Assembly (NCBI RefSeq): GCF_900100485.1
Contig: NZ_FNDH01000012.1
Location: 1 to 64,000 of the forward strand
Direction of reading: 5' to 3'
Length of the DNA stretch: 64,000 nt
From: Nitrosomonas sp. Nm132
GTDB taxonomy: Bacteria; Pseudomonadota; Gammaproteobacteria; Burkholderiales; Nitrosomonadaceae
Part shown: positions 38,659 to 47,613 of the stretch, piece by piece
How the letters are laid out: each line of letters begins with the position of its first letter
Numbering within the stretch: position 1 is the stretch's first letter
Program-made: the position numbers and the translations under genes
Notes under the pieces: generated by a model
Seen by the model: the letters and a program-made list of their open reading frames with translations, nothing else
The model's database searches: none
Told to the model about the DNA's origin: nothing

Positions 38659-39437
38659 TACTGAATACGTTGCGCGCGACAATTTACACATTATTACAAA
38701 TTATTATTACCCCGCCCTATGCACTAATTACGCTCTTCTGCTTTCCGCTTTCGCCACATCATCGTTATAAGGTTACCTATGGCTGGACGCGCCTCATGCT
38801 GTTTCTGCTGAAGGTAGTTTGTGGGCTGCATTATCGTGTGATTGGTGCTGAGAATATTCCTGATCGGCCCAGTATTGTGCTATCGAAGCATCAATCAGCA
38901 TGGGAAACCTTGGCATTACAGCAAATTTTCCCACCTCAGGTATGGGTGCTTAAAAAAGAGTTGTTGCGGATTCCATTTTTTGGCTGGGGATTAGCCATGA
39001 CCAATCCGATCGCAATTGACCGCAGCTCGGGTAAAGCGGCATTACAGCAGATCGTCGAGCAGGGTAGAGAGAGATTAGAACAGAATTTCTGGATAGTCAT
39101 TTTCCCGGAAGGAACACGCATTTCTCCAGGTAAGACGGGTAAATACCACATAGGTGGCGCATGGCTTGCTACCCATACCGGAGCCCTGGTGGTACCGGTT
39201 GCGCACAATGCCGGTGAGTTTTGGGGAAAAAATTCGTTTGTCAAATACCCCGGAAAGATCACGGTAAGTATCGGCAAGCCAATTGATCCAACCGGCATGG
39301 AGCCCGGAGAGCTTAACGAACGTGTAAAAGCCTGGATCGAAGCTGAAGTCTCGCGCATCAGCTGTTTTGGAAAGAAAGGGTATGATGGACAATTTGTTTC
39401 GATTCCCAACGAGCCGCTCAAAGATACGGAAAAATGA
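38655..39437 (+). CDS. plsC: 1-acyl-sn-glycerol-3-phosphate acyltransferase
   Basis: PlsC acylates lysophosphatidic acid to phosphatidic acid at the inner membrane. Acyltransferase motif I is KHQSAWE; family members more often have H-x4-D, but the HQSAWE form is usual in betaproteobacteria. Motif II appears as NPIAIDRSSG and motif III as FPEGTRISPGK. An N-terminal hydrophobic helix (IYTLLQIIITPPYALITLFC) anchors the 260-residue protein. The gene overlaps gmhB by 4 bp. Confidence 0.9.
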   Translation: MILNTLRATIYTLLQIIITPPYALITLFCFPLSPHHRYKVTYGWTRLMLFLLKVVCGLHYRVIGAENIPDRPSIVLSKHQSAWETLALQQIFPPQVWVLKKELLRIPFFGWGLAMTNPIAIDRSSGKAALQQIVEQGRERLEQNFWIVIFPEGTRISPGKTGKYHIGGAWLATHTGALVVPVAHNAGEFWGKNSFVKYPGKITVSIGKPIDPTGMEPGELNERVKAWIEAEVSRISCFGKKGYDGQFVSIPNEPLKDTEK

Positions 39438-40134
39438 GGCACGCAGCGTTAAGCTTGCTGACAGAATAATCGCTTACACGCTTATTCGTCGTAACCGGAA
39501 AACTGTTGGTCTGAGAATCAATCGAGAGGGTTTGACTGTTAGCGTGCCTTTGCAAGCGACTCTCAGCAGCATTGAGCAAGTATTGCACAATAAAGCAGGG
39601 TGGGTTATCGGAAATCTGGATGCCTGGAAAGAGAAAAGAATCATCCAACCTAAGTGGTGTCCGAATAGCACTTTCTGGTTGTTGGGTGATCCCTATCGAT
39701 TGGCGCTGACGGGATTAGATAAACTGCAAATGGTGTCGCAAGACAATAAAGTAGACCAAATCCAGGAAATACCCTCTTCTTTAGCTGTACTCACTTCCTG
39801 TCAAGTCGAGAAATTCGTGATGGCCTGGTATCGTAAGCAGGCGATGGCGCATATGAGTGAGCGAGTGGCGCTCTATGCAGATAAATTGGGTGTGCCCTTG
39901 CCAAGACTGAGATTATCCAGTGCACGAACCCGCTGGGGAAGTTGCAGTTCACACGGGACGGTGTGTCTCAACTGGCGGTTGATTCAGTTGCCAATTCCTT
40001 TGGTAGATTATGTTGTCGCACATGAATTATCTCACCTTATTGAGATGAATCATTCTTCTGCATTTTGGAAGGTAGTCGAGAGCATTTATCCGGATTACCG
40101 GCAAGCTCAAGTAGAGCTAAAGAAGATCGGCTGA
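39382..40134 (+). CDS. YgjP/DUF45-type zinc metallopeptidase
   Basis: The C-terminal half carries the zinc motif HELSHLIEMNHSSAFW (H-E-x2-H with a downstream His), and RTRWGSCSSHGTVCLNWRL is the family's conserved block. These features match the YgjP-like, SprT-related metallopeptidases. The start is uncertain: ATG at 39382 or 39385 lies inside plsC, giving an overlap of about 55 bp. In betaproteobacteria this gene commonly follows plsC. Substrates are unknown. Confidence 0.85.
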   Translation: MMDNLFRFPTSRSKIRKNEARSVKLADRIIAYTLIRRNRKTVGLRINREGLTVSVPLQATLSSIEQVLHNKAGWVIGNLDAWKEKRIIQPKWCPNSTFWLLGDPYRLALTGLDKLQMVSQDNKVDQIQEIPSSLAVLTSCQVEKFVMAWYRKQAMAHMSERVALYADKLGVPLPRLRLSSARTRWGSCSSHGTVCLNWRLIQLPIPLVDYVVAHELSHLIEMNHSSAFWKVVESIYPDYRQAQVELKKIG

Positions 40135-40340
40135 TCGGAACGATTCAGTTTTTTAGTATATATGCTTCTATCGTGGATGCATGATACAAGATTTCCCACT
40201 GCCTGCTATTGTGCATATAATGTGGTCTCAAGCTGTACAAAAAGCCCGAAAATGATCCTTTAGCGGTTAGCATGGTCATTGAAGGAGTGTTTTCCCTAGG
40301 AACCCCCTTAACCACAAAACATTACAAGCAAGGAGAGAAA

Positions 40341-40865
40341 ATGAAGCACCCATTTAAACTCATTACCCTGGTTTGCGCACTTTTGCCTTTTTATGCTCAT
40401 GGTGGAGGTGATCCTGATTTTGTCAAGTTTCCTGAGAGCTATCAGCAGAACTTTACGAAATACGATACCGCCAACCGAGCTAATCAGACACAGGTAGCAA
40501 AATTCTATGCGAATGAGATAGCTGTCGAGAGTTATAAAAAAGGCAAGGAAGCAGAGCCTGGGGCAGTGGTTATCATGGAAATATATGAGCCTAAAAAAGA
40601 TGCAGATGGCAAGATCATCTCAGGTAAAGAAGGCCTTTTCGAAATTGAAAAATTGGCAGCAGTTGCAGTCATGGAAAAAAGAACTGGTTGGGATAAAGCT
40701 TTTTCTCAGGATAATCGCACGGGTGACTGGGGATTTGCCGTGTATAATCCGGATGGCACACCCAAAAGCAACGATCTGAATTGTGTTCAATGTCATACTC
40801 CATTGAAGAATCAGGATTATTTATTTAGCTTCCAGAAATTGGTCGATTTTTCAAAGAATCATTAA
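40341..40865 (+). CDS. cytL: Cytochrome P460
   Basis: Cytochrome P460 of ammonia oxidisers is a periplasmic c-type heme enzyme that oxidises hydroxylamine, giving nitrous oxide or nitric oxide; its heme is cross-linked to a lysine. The 174-residue precursor has a signal peptide (to about A19) and a C-terminal heme motif CVQCH at 148-152. Family wording includes VVIMEIYEPKKDADG, AVAVMEKRTGW and NRTGDWGFAVYN. I use the ATG at 40341 with AAGGAGAG upstream rather than the in-frame 40272. Several lysines (K66-K69, K85, K86) are candidates for the cross-link. It has its own terminator. Confidence 0.88.
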   Translation: MKHPFKLITLVCALLPFYAHGGGDPDFVKFPESYQQNFTKYDTANRANQTQVAKFYANEIAVESYKKGKEAEPGAVVIMEIYEPKKDADGKIISGKEGLFEIEKLAAVAVMEKRTGWDKAFSQDNRTGDWGFAVYNPDGTPKSNDLNCVQCHTPLKNQDYLFSFQKLVDFSKNH

Positions 40866-40957
40866 TGGCTAACGTGAAATAAATATTGTTGGTGGCTCAT
40901 GCACAGGTTGTAAGTTTTTCAAGACTTGCAGCCTGTTTAATTATCTGGTTTTAGATA

Positions 40958-40997
40958 AATAAAGCATCTCCGCAGCTTGCTGCGGGGATGCTTTATT
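40958..40997 (+). terminator. Strong hairpin after cytochrome P460
   Basis: An 18-bp stem (40958-40975 with 40980-40997), one T-G wobble only, closes a CTTG loop; the top is GC-rich (CCGCAG/CTGCGG) and the base is AATAAAG/CTTTATT. Confidence 0.8.
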
Positions 40998-41077
40998 CAG
41001 TATTTGCTATAGTTGAATTTTTAGTCATTTTCAAATATTTCCCTGTACGGCTACGGAGATGAGTATATTTACTTTAT

Positions 41078-42034
41078 GTGAGCTTGGTTATGCGTAGCCT
41101 TGCTATATTATTTTCTACCTTATTAACAGCGACATTGGCGCAGGCCACCACCTGGATATTGCCTCCATCGGATATTGATATTTTTGGTCAAATAGAGGTG
41201 GTAGCAGCGAGCCGTGAGGAGACCCTGCTCGATATTGCACGCAGGTACGGTATTGGACAGGATGCAATATTGCTGGCTAATCCCCTGGTGGATCGCTGGC
41301 TTCCTCCTGATGGTGCTCCCGTTGTCATACCAGCTCGACACATTTTTCCGCAGGCTGAGCGGACTGGTTTGGTAATTAATCTACCTGAAATGCGGCTTTA
41401 CTATTTTCCTAAGCCGGAAAAAGGGAAGAAACCGGTTGTCATTACTTATCCTATTAGCATAGGCAGAATGGATTGGCGCACGCCGCTAGGTAGAACAACC
41501 GTCATTAGAAAGCAAAAGGATCCTACCTGGATACCGCCTCAATCACTTAAGAACGAGGCTATTGCAGCAGGTAATCCACCGCTACCGGATATCGTTCCGC
41601 CCGGCCCGAAGAACCCATTGGGCCGCCATGCTTTATATCTGGGTACGACGGGTTATTTGATCCATGGCACTGACAAACCATTTGGTATAGGTATGCGCGT
41701 GACTCATGGATGCTTGCGCATGTACCCTGAAGAAGTCGAGAAATTGTTTGATCAGGTAGCTGTCGGAACACCTGTTCAGCTAGTCAATCAACCCATAAAA
41801 CTTGGCTGGCTAGCTGATTCCTTGTTTATAGAATTGCACCCGCCACTGGAAGAAAATGAAAATGAGTATGCTGATTATATGCAGAAAGTGCGTGAATCAA
41901 TCGCCAGCTTTCTTGAGAAGAGTACCAATGGCAGAAAAATAAATCACGCCATAGAGGATATCATCATTGATGAATCGGCTCTTGAGCTGGCGGTGTTTGA
42001 AAAGAATGGCATTCCTGTCTTGATTTCAAAATAA
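41078..42034 (+). CDS. L,D-transpeptidase (YkuD domain, ErfK/YbiS type)
   Basis: This periplasmic enzyme cross-links peptidoglycan or attaches lipoprotein to it. A signal peptide ends near AQA; a LysM-like segment follows (DIARRYGIGQDAILLANPLV); the YkuD catalytic domain contains HGTDKPFGIG and VTHGCLRMYPEEVE with the active Cys near residue 208-212. The start is GTG at 41078 or ATG at 41090. The gene faces a Lpp-like lipoprotein gene only 52 bp away, which fits a substrate-enzyme pair. Confidence 0.92.
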   Translation: MSLVMRSLAILFSTLLTATLAQATTWILPPSDIDIFGQIEVVAASREETLLDIARRYGIGQDAILLANPLVDRWLPPDGAPVVIPARHIFPQAERTGLVINLPEMRLYYFPKPEKGKKPVVITYPISIGRMDWRTPLGRTTVIRKQKDPTWIPPQSLKNEAIAAGNPPLPDIVPPGPKNPLGRHALYLGTTGYLIHGTDKPFGIGMRVTHGCLRMYPEEVEKLFDQVAVGTPVQLVNQPIKLGWLADSLFIELHPPLEENENEYADYMQKVRESIASFLEKSTNGRKINHAIEDIIIDESALELAVFEKNGIPVLISK

Positions 42035-42042
42035 TAAGCAAT

Positions 42043-42070
42043 AAAAAAAGCCCCGAACGGGGCTTTTTTT
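42043..42070. terminator. Bidirectional terminator between transpeptidase and lpp-like genes
   Basis: AAAAAAAGCCCC (42043-42054) pairs with GGGGCTTTTTTT (42059-42070) around GAAC. A-run and T-run on either side let it act for both convergent genes. Confidence 0.92.
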
Positions 42071-42086
42071 ATTTCACCTGCATAGC

Positions 42087-42374
42087 TTATTTATACATGG
42101 ATCGTTTGAACATACGATCAATTTTTGTTTCAGTTTCGATTGAGCGTGCATTGGCCTCATTGGCTGTGTTGAGTGCTCTGTTTGCAACATCTTTTGCTTC
42201 ATTCGCAGCTGCTCTAGCTGAGCCAGCTTCTGACTTAGCAGCATTTGCATCTGCTTGAACAGCATTGAGCTGTGCTTTGACTTCTTCGAGTTGCCCTGTG
42301 GTTGCACAACCAGATAACGCAACAGAAGCACCCAGCGCGGCTACAGTAAATACATACTTCATTCTTTTATTCAT
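42087..42374 (-). CDS. Lpp-like alanine-zipper lipoprotein
   Basis: The 95-residue precursor has a lipobox LSGC with the lipidated cysteine at C23. The mature part is a single long helix rich in Ala, Asn and Glu (QADANAAKSEAGSARAAANE), like OprI/Lpp trimeric coiled coils. The C-terminus ends MFKRSMYK: a terminal Lys after Tyr, as in E. coli Lpp (YRK), where the Lys is attached to peptidoglycan. A strong AAGGAGAT ribosome-binding site suggests high expression. It is opposite an L,D-transpeptidase gene that could make the attachment. Confidence 0.88.
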   Translation of the reverse strand: MNKRMKYVFTVAALGASVALSGCATTGQLEEVKAQLNAVQADANAAKSEAGSARAAANEAKDVANRALNTANEANARSIETETKIDRMFKRSMYK

Positions 42375-42600
42375 CTTTATCTCCTTACTGTTATTTGATT
42401 AAGACAAAACCTGAAATTTCCAGCATAAATTGTTGCCCATTCAAGTCCATCTCTAAGAAATCTGCGACAACTCTGTGATGCTACATGATTTCTTAAGCAA
42501 TATAAAGGGTAGAAATGCATCATATATTGGCTTTATTCATCCTAGTTAAAACCTTCTTGGGCAGTATGCAAATTTATCACAGCTTCATAGCATTGAACCT

Positions 42601-42629
42601 TAGCCCGAATTTATGAAATATTCGGGCTA
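42601..42629 (-). repeat. Solo copy of the CCCGAATATTTCATAAATT repeat
   Basis: Ten-bp arms (TAGCCCGAAT and ATTCGGGCTA) enclose the 9-nt loop TTATGAAAT. It starts 21 bp downstream of the chrA stop. Orientation relative to the gene matches the copies at 53560-53584 and 57482-57510. May act as a terminator or mRNA end stabiliser. Confidence 0.75.
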
Positions 42630-42649
42630 GAACAAGCTTTCATCATCAC

Positions 42650-43999
42650 TTACCTCCAAGAAATACTATAAATCAGGCCAATCACAGCGCACGCGCCCAT
42701 CGCCTGAATGACATTCCATTTGAAATAGAACAATGCAACGCTTGCGGTCAGTGTGATCAGCGCAGCTGGCCATTCGAACGAGGCTGAGAAGCCTTCCGGC
42801 CACAGGACATGGTAAGCGAAAAACACTACCAGGTTGAAAATGACACCGACCACGGCAGCCGCGATAGCGGTCAAGGGGGCAGTGAATTTAAGGTTGCCGT
42901 GGGTGGTTTCCACCAATGGTCCACCGATCAGGATGAATAAAAATGAGGGCAGAAAGGTAAACCAGGTGACTACCATAGCAGCCGTGGCGCCCGCCAGAAA
43001 AGTCAGTTCGGCACCAAATAGCGCGTTTGCATAACCGCCGATAAAGCCGACAAACGCGACCACCATGATGAGCGGCCCGGGGGTAGTTTCACCGAGCGCC
43101 AGACCATCGATCATTTGCGCAGGGTCCAGCCATCCATAGTATTCGACCGCGCCCTCATAGATATAAGGCAGGACTGCATAGGCACCTCCAAACGTTAATA
43201 AAGCTGCCTTGGTAAAGAACCAGCCCATCTGGGTCAACGTGCCATTCCAGCCAAATTGGCTGGCGAGCAATGTCATCGGCACGATCCATAGCAAGGCGCA
43301 TACTGCGATCACAGTAGCCAGGTGTGGCCAGCGGAAACAGGCGTGCTCGGGGAGGGGGGAGTTATCGTCGATGATGGCTGGGCCGTATGACCGATTGAGT
43401 TTACTATCCTCTGCGCCAGTCAAGAAGCGAGCCGGCGCCATCCGTCCACCGGCATAACCGATCAACGCAGCAGCCAGCAGAATAATCGGAAACGATACTT
43501 GGAAAATTGCCATCGCGACAAAAGAAGCAGCAGCGATCGCCCATAAACCCGGATTCTTGAGCGTTCGCAATCCGATCCGGTAAGCGGCTTGCAGCACGAT
43601 AGCAGTTACCGCAGGCTTAATACCATAAAACAGTCCGGCCACCAGGGAGACATGACCAAAAGCAATGTAGAGCCAGGATAAGATAATCAGGATGAGCAAC
43701 GATGGCAACACAAACAGCGCACCCGCGACGACGCCTCCCCAGGTTCGATGCATTAGCCAGCCGATATAGGTAGCGAGCTGCTGGGCTTCAGGGCCGGGCA
43801 ATACCATGCAGTAATTCAGCGCGTGCAAAAAACGCTTTTCACTGATCCAGCGCCGTTGTTCAACCAGCTCCGTGTGCATGATGGCAATCTGCCCTGCTGG
43901 GCCGCCAAAGCTGATCCAGCCGAGTTTGAACCAGAATAGCCATGCTTCACGGAAGCTGACTTGGGCAGGGGGGGCTTTTTTGTCAGAAGCAGCTGTCAT
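42650..43999 (-). CDS. chrA: ChrA family chromate efflux transporter
   Basis: ChrA exports chromate across the inner membrane; long-chain proteins have two homologous halves. The 449 residues contain about twelve hydrophobic helices; each half begins with the signature pattern: FWFKLGWISFGGPAGQIAIM near 14-33 and GWFFTKAALLTFGGAYAVLP in the second half. PGPEAQQLATYIG and TPGPLIMVVAFVG are the paired second motifs. No ChrB regulator is next to it, so induction cannot be inferred. Confidence 0.93.
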   Translation of the reverse strand: MTAASDKKAPPAQVSFREAWLFWFKLGWISFGGPAGQIAIMHTELVEQRRWISEKRFLHALNYCMVLPGPEAQQLATYIGWLMHRTWGGVVAGALFVLPSLLILIILSWLYIAFGHVSLVAGLFYGIKPAVTAIVLQAAYRIGLRTLKNPGLWAIAAASFVAMAIFQVSFPIILLAAALIGYAGGRMAPARFLTGAEDSKLNRSYGPAIIDDNSPLPEHACFRWPHLATVIAVCALLWIVPMTLLASQFGWNGTLTQMGWFFTKAALLTFGGAYAVLPYIYEGAVEYYGWLDPAQMIDGLALGETTPGPLIMVVAFVGFIGGYANALFGAELTFLAGATAAMVVTWFTFLPSFLFILIGGPLVETTHGNLKFTAPLTAIAAAVVGVIFNLVVFFAYHVLWPEGFSASFEWPAALITLTASVALFYFKWNVIQAMGACAVIGLIYSISWR

Positions 44000-44043
44000 G
44001 TTGCCTGAAGTGTTTACGGAAAGCGCTCATGGAAAATTTCTTA

Positions 44044-44514
44044 TCAATGATGCTTGTGATGGGTAGGGTGAGCTTCTGCCCCGGCAGGGAGATCAGTCGT
44101 CCGGATCTGATAGGTAGTATGACAGGTGACACAGCGCTGCAGGGTGGTGCTCAGCTGACCCAGGGTATGCTTGGGATTCTTCAACGTCTCAGCATCGGCT
44201 GCAATTTGGTCAAAGCTTTTGTGCACCGATATGCCCAGCTGCATGAAATCTTCGGGTAGCACGGATCGTAAATGATTTTCTCCCGTATGCGCCATCTCCA
44301 GGCCCAGCATACGCGCATGGCGAGCAACCGCCAACATATCCTCTTCCGAGAGCGCCTGTAGAATCTGCTGCGTGCCGAGCAGCAATGCGTTCATTTCGGT
44401 CAGGATGTGATGGCGCTGCATTTCATTAAGTGAGAGTACTTTACGTTCATCAATATCCGCGGCCATGACTGTAGTCGCGATTAAACACATTACAAGCACA
44501 TAAATCTTTTTCAT
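44044..44514 (-). CDS. Periplasmic cytochrome c, c'-like, with His-rich tail
   Basis: The precursor has a signal peptide (to about A19), a mainly helical body and a heme motif near the C-terminus, CVTCH at 128-132. This layout, a helical bundle with the heme site near the end, resembles class II cytochromes (c' and c556). Unusually, the last 24 residues follow with a metal-binding-like tail rich in His (AHPTHHKHH). It lies 44 bp upstream of chrA and in the same direction, so the two may be co-transcribed. Precise role unknown. Confidence 0.75.
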   Translation of the reverse strand: MKKIYVLVMCLIATTVMAADIDERKVLSLNEMQRHHILTEMNALLLGTQQILQALSEEDMLAVARHARMLGLEMAHTGENHLRSVLPEDFMQLGISVHKSFDQIAADAETLKNPKHTLGQLSTTLQRCVTCHTTYQIRTTDLPAGAEAHPTHHKHH

Positions 44515-44559
44515 CAGAACCTCCTTTAAGCTTGATAATCAATATGAACAATAAATCGG

Positions 44560-46977
44560 TTATTGGCTGCTTCTGGGTGGAAGCAGAGAAAGTCTATGCT
44601 CAGGCGGTCCGGGCAGGAACGCCGTTGCTTTGCCAGTCACCCAGTCAGCATGACCACTGCCATAGTAGGGTGAAAGCGGGTGGCCGCTTTGTCCCCCGGG
44701 CATCGAAAAATAGCCTTGCTCTTCATCGCCCGGTGCAACCACGAAACGCTGTGATGCGCCAAAATTGGGTGACTGGATGCGTGGCATATAACTATCACCC
44801 GGGAGTGGATCACGCGGCATATCCAGCCACTGAGCGATAAATCCTGGCAGCATGCGACTCAATGGATGCTGAATAGCTGCCGTATTCTGCTCACCCCAGG
44901 TACGCGCTGTTATTCCTCCTGGCTGAGTCTGCATGCGTTCAGCGATACGTTGTGCGCAAGCTACGAGCAGTTGATTCCAATCGGTATATTCCGGCGGCAG
45001 CAGATGCAGTGGGCGTTGCTCAAGCAATATCCACACGGCATGTTCGCTCTGAGCCAGCCGTGGTAATAAGAAATTCGGATAACGGCGTCTTGCTTCAGCA
45101 GCAAAATTATCCAGGATACTGTCGATGACCTCCTGACGAAACGTGCGCACGATACGGTAGGCGGCAGAGTTAATGGAAGCATGACCATCCCAATCACGCA
45201 GTGCTGCTTGCATTTCTGTGCGCCAGGCAGAAGCAGGCGCCAGATTCAGTGTCCGTTCAAGCAATTGCCGCCAGCGAGAAAGAAACAAGGCGCGGTCATC
45301 TAATTGAATCGAGAATAAATCAGCGGGTATGAAATGTTCACTTTTCTGCAGGCTGTCCCGGATCTGCTGGGTACGCGCACCAAGCTCATAGCCGCCATCG
45401 CCAAGATATTCAAGCATGGCACCATCGACCGCTCGTGCGTTGCCATTCCACAGACGCTGTGCTGGTGGATTACTGATCAATGGGTATTTTGCTGATTCCA
45501 GCCAACCACGCCAGCCGGTATTTCCTTCACTCCAGTCTGCTGGTTCACTTGGATTGTATTGGCCGATGCGCAATGGGATGCGTCCAGCGATCGTCCAGGC
45601 GATGTTGCCGTCACGATCTCCCACAATGAAATTTTGTGCGGGAATACCCGCATTCTGGGCAACAATAATGGCGTTATCTACCGTTTCCACCTGCTCAAGG
45701 TTGATAAGATCCAGATTGACTGAATTAGCCTGGTGGGCAGCCCAGACCAGCGCCAGCGGCGTGCCATCATGATCGCTTGCCAGTATGGGCCCCCATTCGG
45801 TTTCACGAACCTCGAGCATTTCATCCGTTGCGCCACGCACACGCAGCATTTCACGGTGAACTGTGACAGGTTTCCAGCCTTCTGTGCTCCGATAACGCGA
45901 TGACTCTGCCGGATCGATCATTATCCGTACCCAGTCGGCCATGTCGCCGTAGCTGTTGGTAAAGCTCCAGGCAATATGACGATTGGAGCCTACGACAATC
46001 GCAGGTGCGCCAGGCAAACTCACCCCATTCGTATCAATGACCCGTTCAGGGCAGTGAGGGTGAGGATAAATGAGTCGTGTGCGGAACCACAAACTGGGCG
46101 TCCGTAACGAGAGATGCATATCATTGGCTACCAGCGCAGCACCCGCAGCCAGTGAGCCGGCTACCGCAAAGCTGTTGCTACCCGATGCTTCATCATGCTG
46201 ATCATTCCTATGATTCTGTATGTTGCGCTTCTGGTCAGGATCAGGTTTGCGCAAATCGAGTTCTTCACTGGAAGGGGGGTGTGGCCATTGAAAAGGTGCA
46301 CCAACCAGCGGCGCATCCCATTCACCTCCGCTTGCAGCTAAAAATTGGTAGGCAGATTTGGGCAGTCCGGCGCGCAGCGTGGAAAGTTGCAACTCACGCT
46401 GAACGCTGGATTCTTGCAAAGTAAAATACATTGACAGAATCACCAGTAGACTGTCTTCACTACGCCAGGCATGCGGTTGGGTACGCGTCAGCAGATAAGG
46501 AAATGGGCGCACCATGAGCGCAGTCAGCCCTTCGTTTACGCCATCACGATAAGCATTGACCAAACGGCGTTGGACTTCAGGCAGATCGGCTAGCATTGCT
46601 GTAGCGCGGGCGCGCATCCGGTGTCCCCGCGTCTTGCGATCGGCGGGTAGTGCGGCTACGCCAAATAGCTCAGCCAGTTCTCCCGCAGCACTGCGCCGCA
46701 TGAGATCCATTTCAAAAAAACGCTCTTGAGCATGCACATAACCCAGCGCCCTGGCGAGATCAAAACGATCCTGCGCGCGTAGGGTTACACTTCCCAGTGC
46801 ATCGCGTTCAACGGCTACCGATGTGGATAGGCCGGAAACAGGCGCTTCTCCATCATATTTTGGCAGGCTGCCTTGTAACAGTAACCAAGAGGCGCCTGTC
46901 AGTAATAGCGCCAGAACAAGCAGCGCGAGCAGAAGCCAGCGAATCAGATTGAATCGACGCATCATTGCAACAACCAT
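44560..46977 (-). CDS. Penicillin acylase family (Ntn-hydrolase) protein
   Basis: This 805-residue S45-family precursor has an N-terminal membrane anchor or signal (LIRWLLLALLVLALLLTGAS). The alpha chain precedes the self-cleavage site in EASGSNSFAVAG; the new N-terminal nucleophile would be S267 (counted from the first Met). LVANDMHLSL and WSFTNSYGDMADW downstream match the beta chain. The MM pair at 46965 is a second possible start. Members cleave amide bonds in beta-lactams or acyl-homoserine lactones; the natural substrate here is not known. It could quench quorum signals. Confidence 0.88.
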   Translation of the reverse strand: MVVAMMRRFNLIRWLLLALLVLALLLTGASWLLLQGSLPKYDGEAPVSGLSTSVAVERDALGSVTLRAQDRFDLARALGYVHAQERFFEMDLMRRSAAGELAELFGVAALPADRKTRGHRMRARATAMLADLPEVQRRLVNAYRDGVNEGLTALMVRPFPYLLTRTQPHAWRSEDSLLVILSMYFTLQESSVQRELQLSTLRAGLPKSAYQFLAASGGEWDAPLVGAPFQWPHPPSSEELDLRKPDPDQKRNIQNHRNDQHDEASGSNSFAVAGSLAAGAALVANDMHLSLRTPSLWFRTRLIYPHPHCPERVIDTNGVSLPGAPAIVVGSNRHIAWSFTNSYGDMADWVRIMIDPAESSRYRSTEGWKPVTVHREMLRVRGATDEMLEVRETEWGPILASDHDGTPLALVWAAHQANSVNLDLINLEQVETVDNAIIVAQNAGIPAQNFIVGDRDGNIAWTIAGRIPLRIGQYNPSEPADWSEGNTGWRGWLESAKYPLISNPPAQRLWNGNARAVDGAMLEYLGDGGYELGARTQQIRDSLQKSEHFIPADLFSIQLDDRALFLSRWRQLLERTLNLAPASAWRTEMQAALRDWDGHASINSAAYRIVRTFRQEVIDSILDNFAAEARRRYPNFLLPRLAQSEHAVWILLEQRPLHLLPPEYTDWNQLLVACAQRIAERMQTQPGGITARTWGEQNTAAIQHPLSRMLPGFIAQWLDMPRDPLPGDSYMPRIQSPNFGASQRFVVAPGDEEQGYFSMPGGQSGHPLSPYYGSGHADWVTGKATAFLPGPPEHRLSLLPPRSSQ

Positions 46978-46986
46978 TTGCCGGAA

Positions 46987-47484
46987 TCAGGAAGATGCAA
47001 GCTGTGCACGTATTGCTTCAATCCGTTTGCGATTCATGCCTAAATCACTTTTTCCCAGACGGGAAGCTGAGCGTACCTGAATGACATGGGCAACCGGGTC
47101 AAACCAGAATTCCGCGTCATCCACAAATTTCATGATTCTGGTCGTAAATTGAACATAGAGGTAATACTCATCGCTAGTGATGACTTCTGTGCCCTCCATG
47201 CCTTCGATAATGCTGCGTATGCGGGCCATGGTTGTGGCGGCATCACCGATGAGCGGCAATGGTTCGATACTGGCGTAATTAAGCTGGGGATGATCCGGAT
47301 AAAGTGTGGCCTGACTGGACACACTGTTAGGTGTCATGGCAGGTGGTTTAAGCTTGCCCTCGTGTACGCCCAGATCGGTCGGAGCTATTCCTTTGAGCAT
47401 ACCAAGCTGACCCGTGAGGACTGCTAGCACTATTGCAATGACAATTAATAAAATAATGATCAGTAGCCATTTGATGAATATCAT
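46987..47484 (-). CDS. DUF1499 family protein
   Basis: One N-terminal membrane helix (WLLIIILLIVIAIVLAVLTG) anchors a 130-residue domain with PNSVSSQATLYPDHPQLNYA and FVDDAEFWFDPVAHVIQVRSASRLGKSDLG cut here into two motifs, FVDDAEFWFD and SASRLGKSDLG, both typical of DUF1499. Function is unknown. Its stop lies 10 bp upstream of the penicillin acylase start in the same direction, so they are likely one operon. Confidence 0.85.
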   Translation of the reverse strand: MIFIKWLLIIILLIVIAIVLAVLTGQLGMLKGIAPTDLGVHEGKLKPPAMTPNSVSSQATLYPDHPQLNYASIEPLPLIGDAATTMARIRSIIEGMEGTEVITSDEYYLYVQFTTRIMKFVDDAEFWFDPVAHVIQVRSASRLGKSDLGMNRKRIEAIRAQLASS

Positions 47485-47613
47485 AATGAAGTCCTGTTTG
47501 ATACTGATGATGAAGTTGGCAATTTATCAGGAAATGCAAATATTTAAATAAATTTGACCAGATCAGCATGGTAATAATTCTGATCAGCATTGCTTGCGCA
47601 TGATTTGTCTTGT

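Noticed and set aside
38880-38910. PlsC motif HQSAWE instead of H-x4-D as a possible defect
   Set aside because: This variant is, to my knowledge, common in betaproteobacterial PlsC proteins, so it is not a sign of inactivity.
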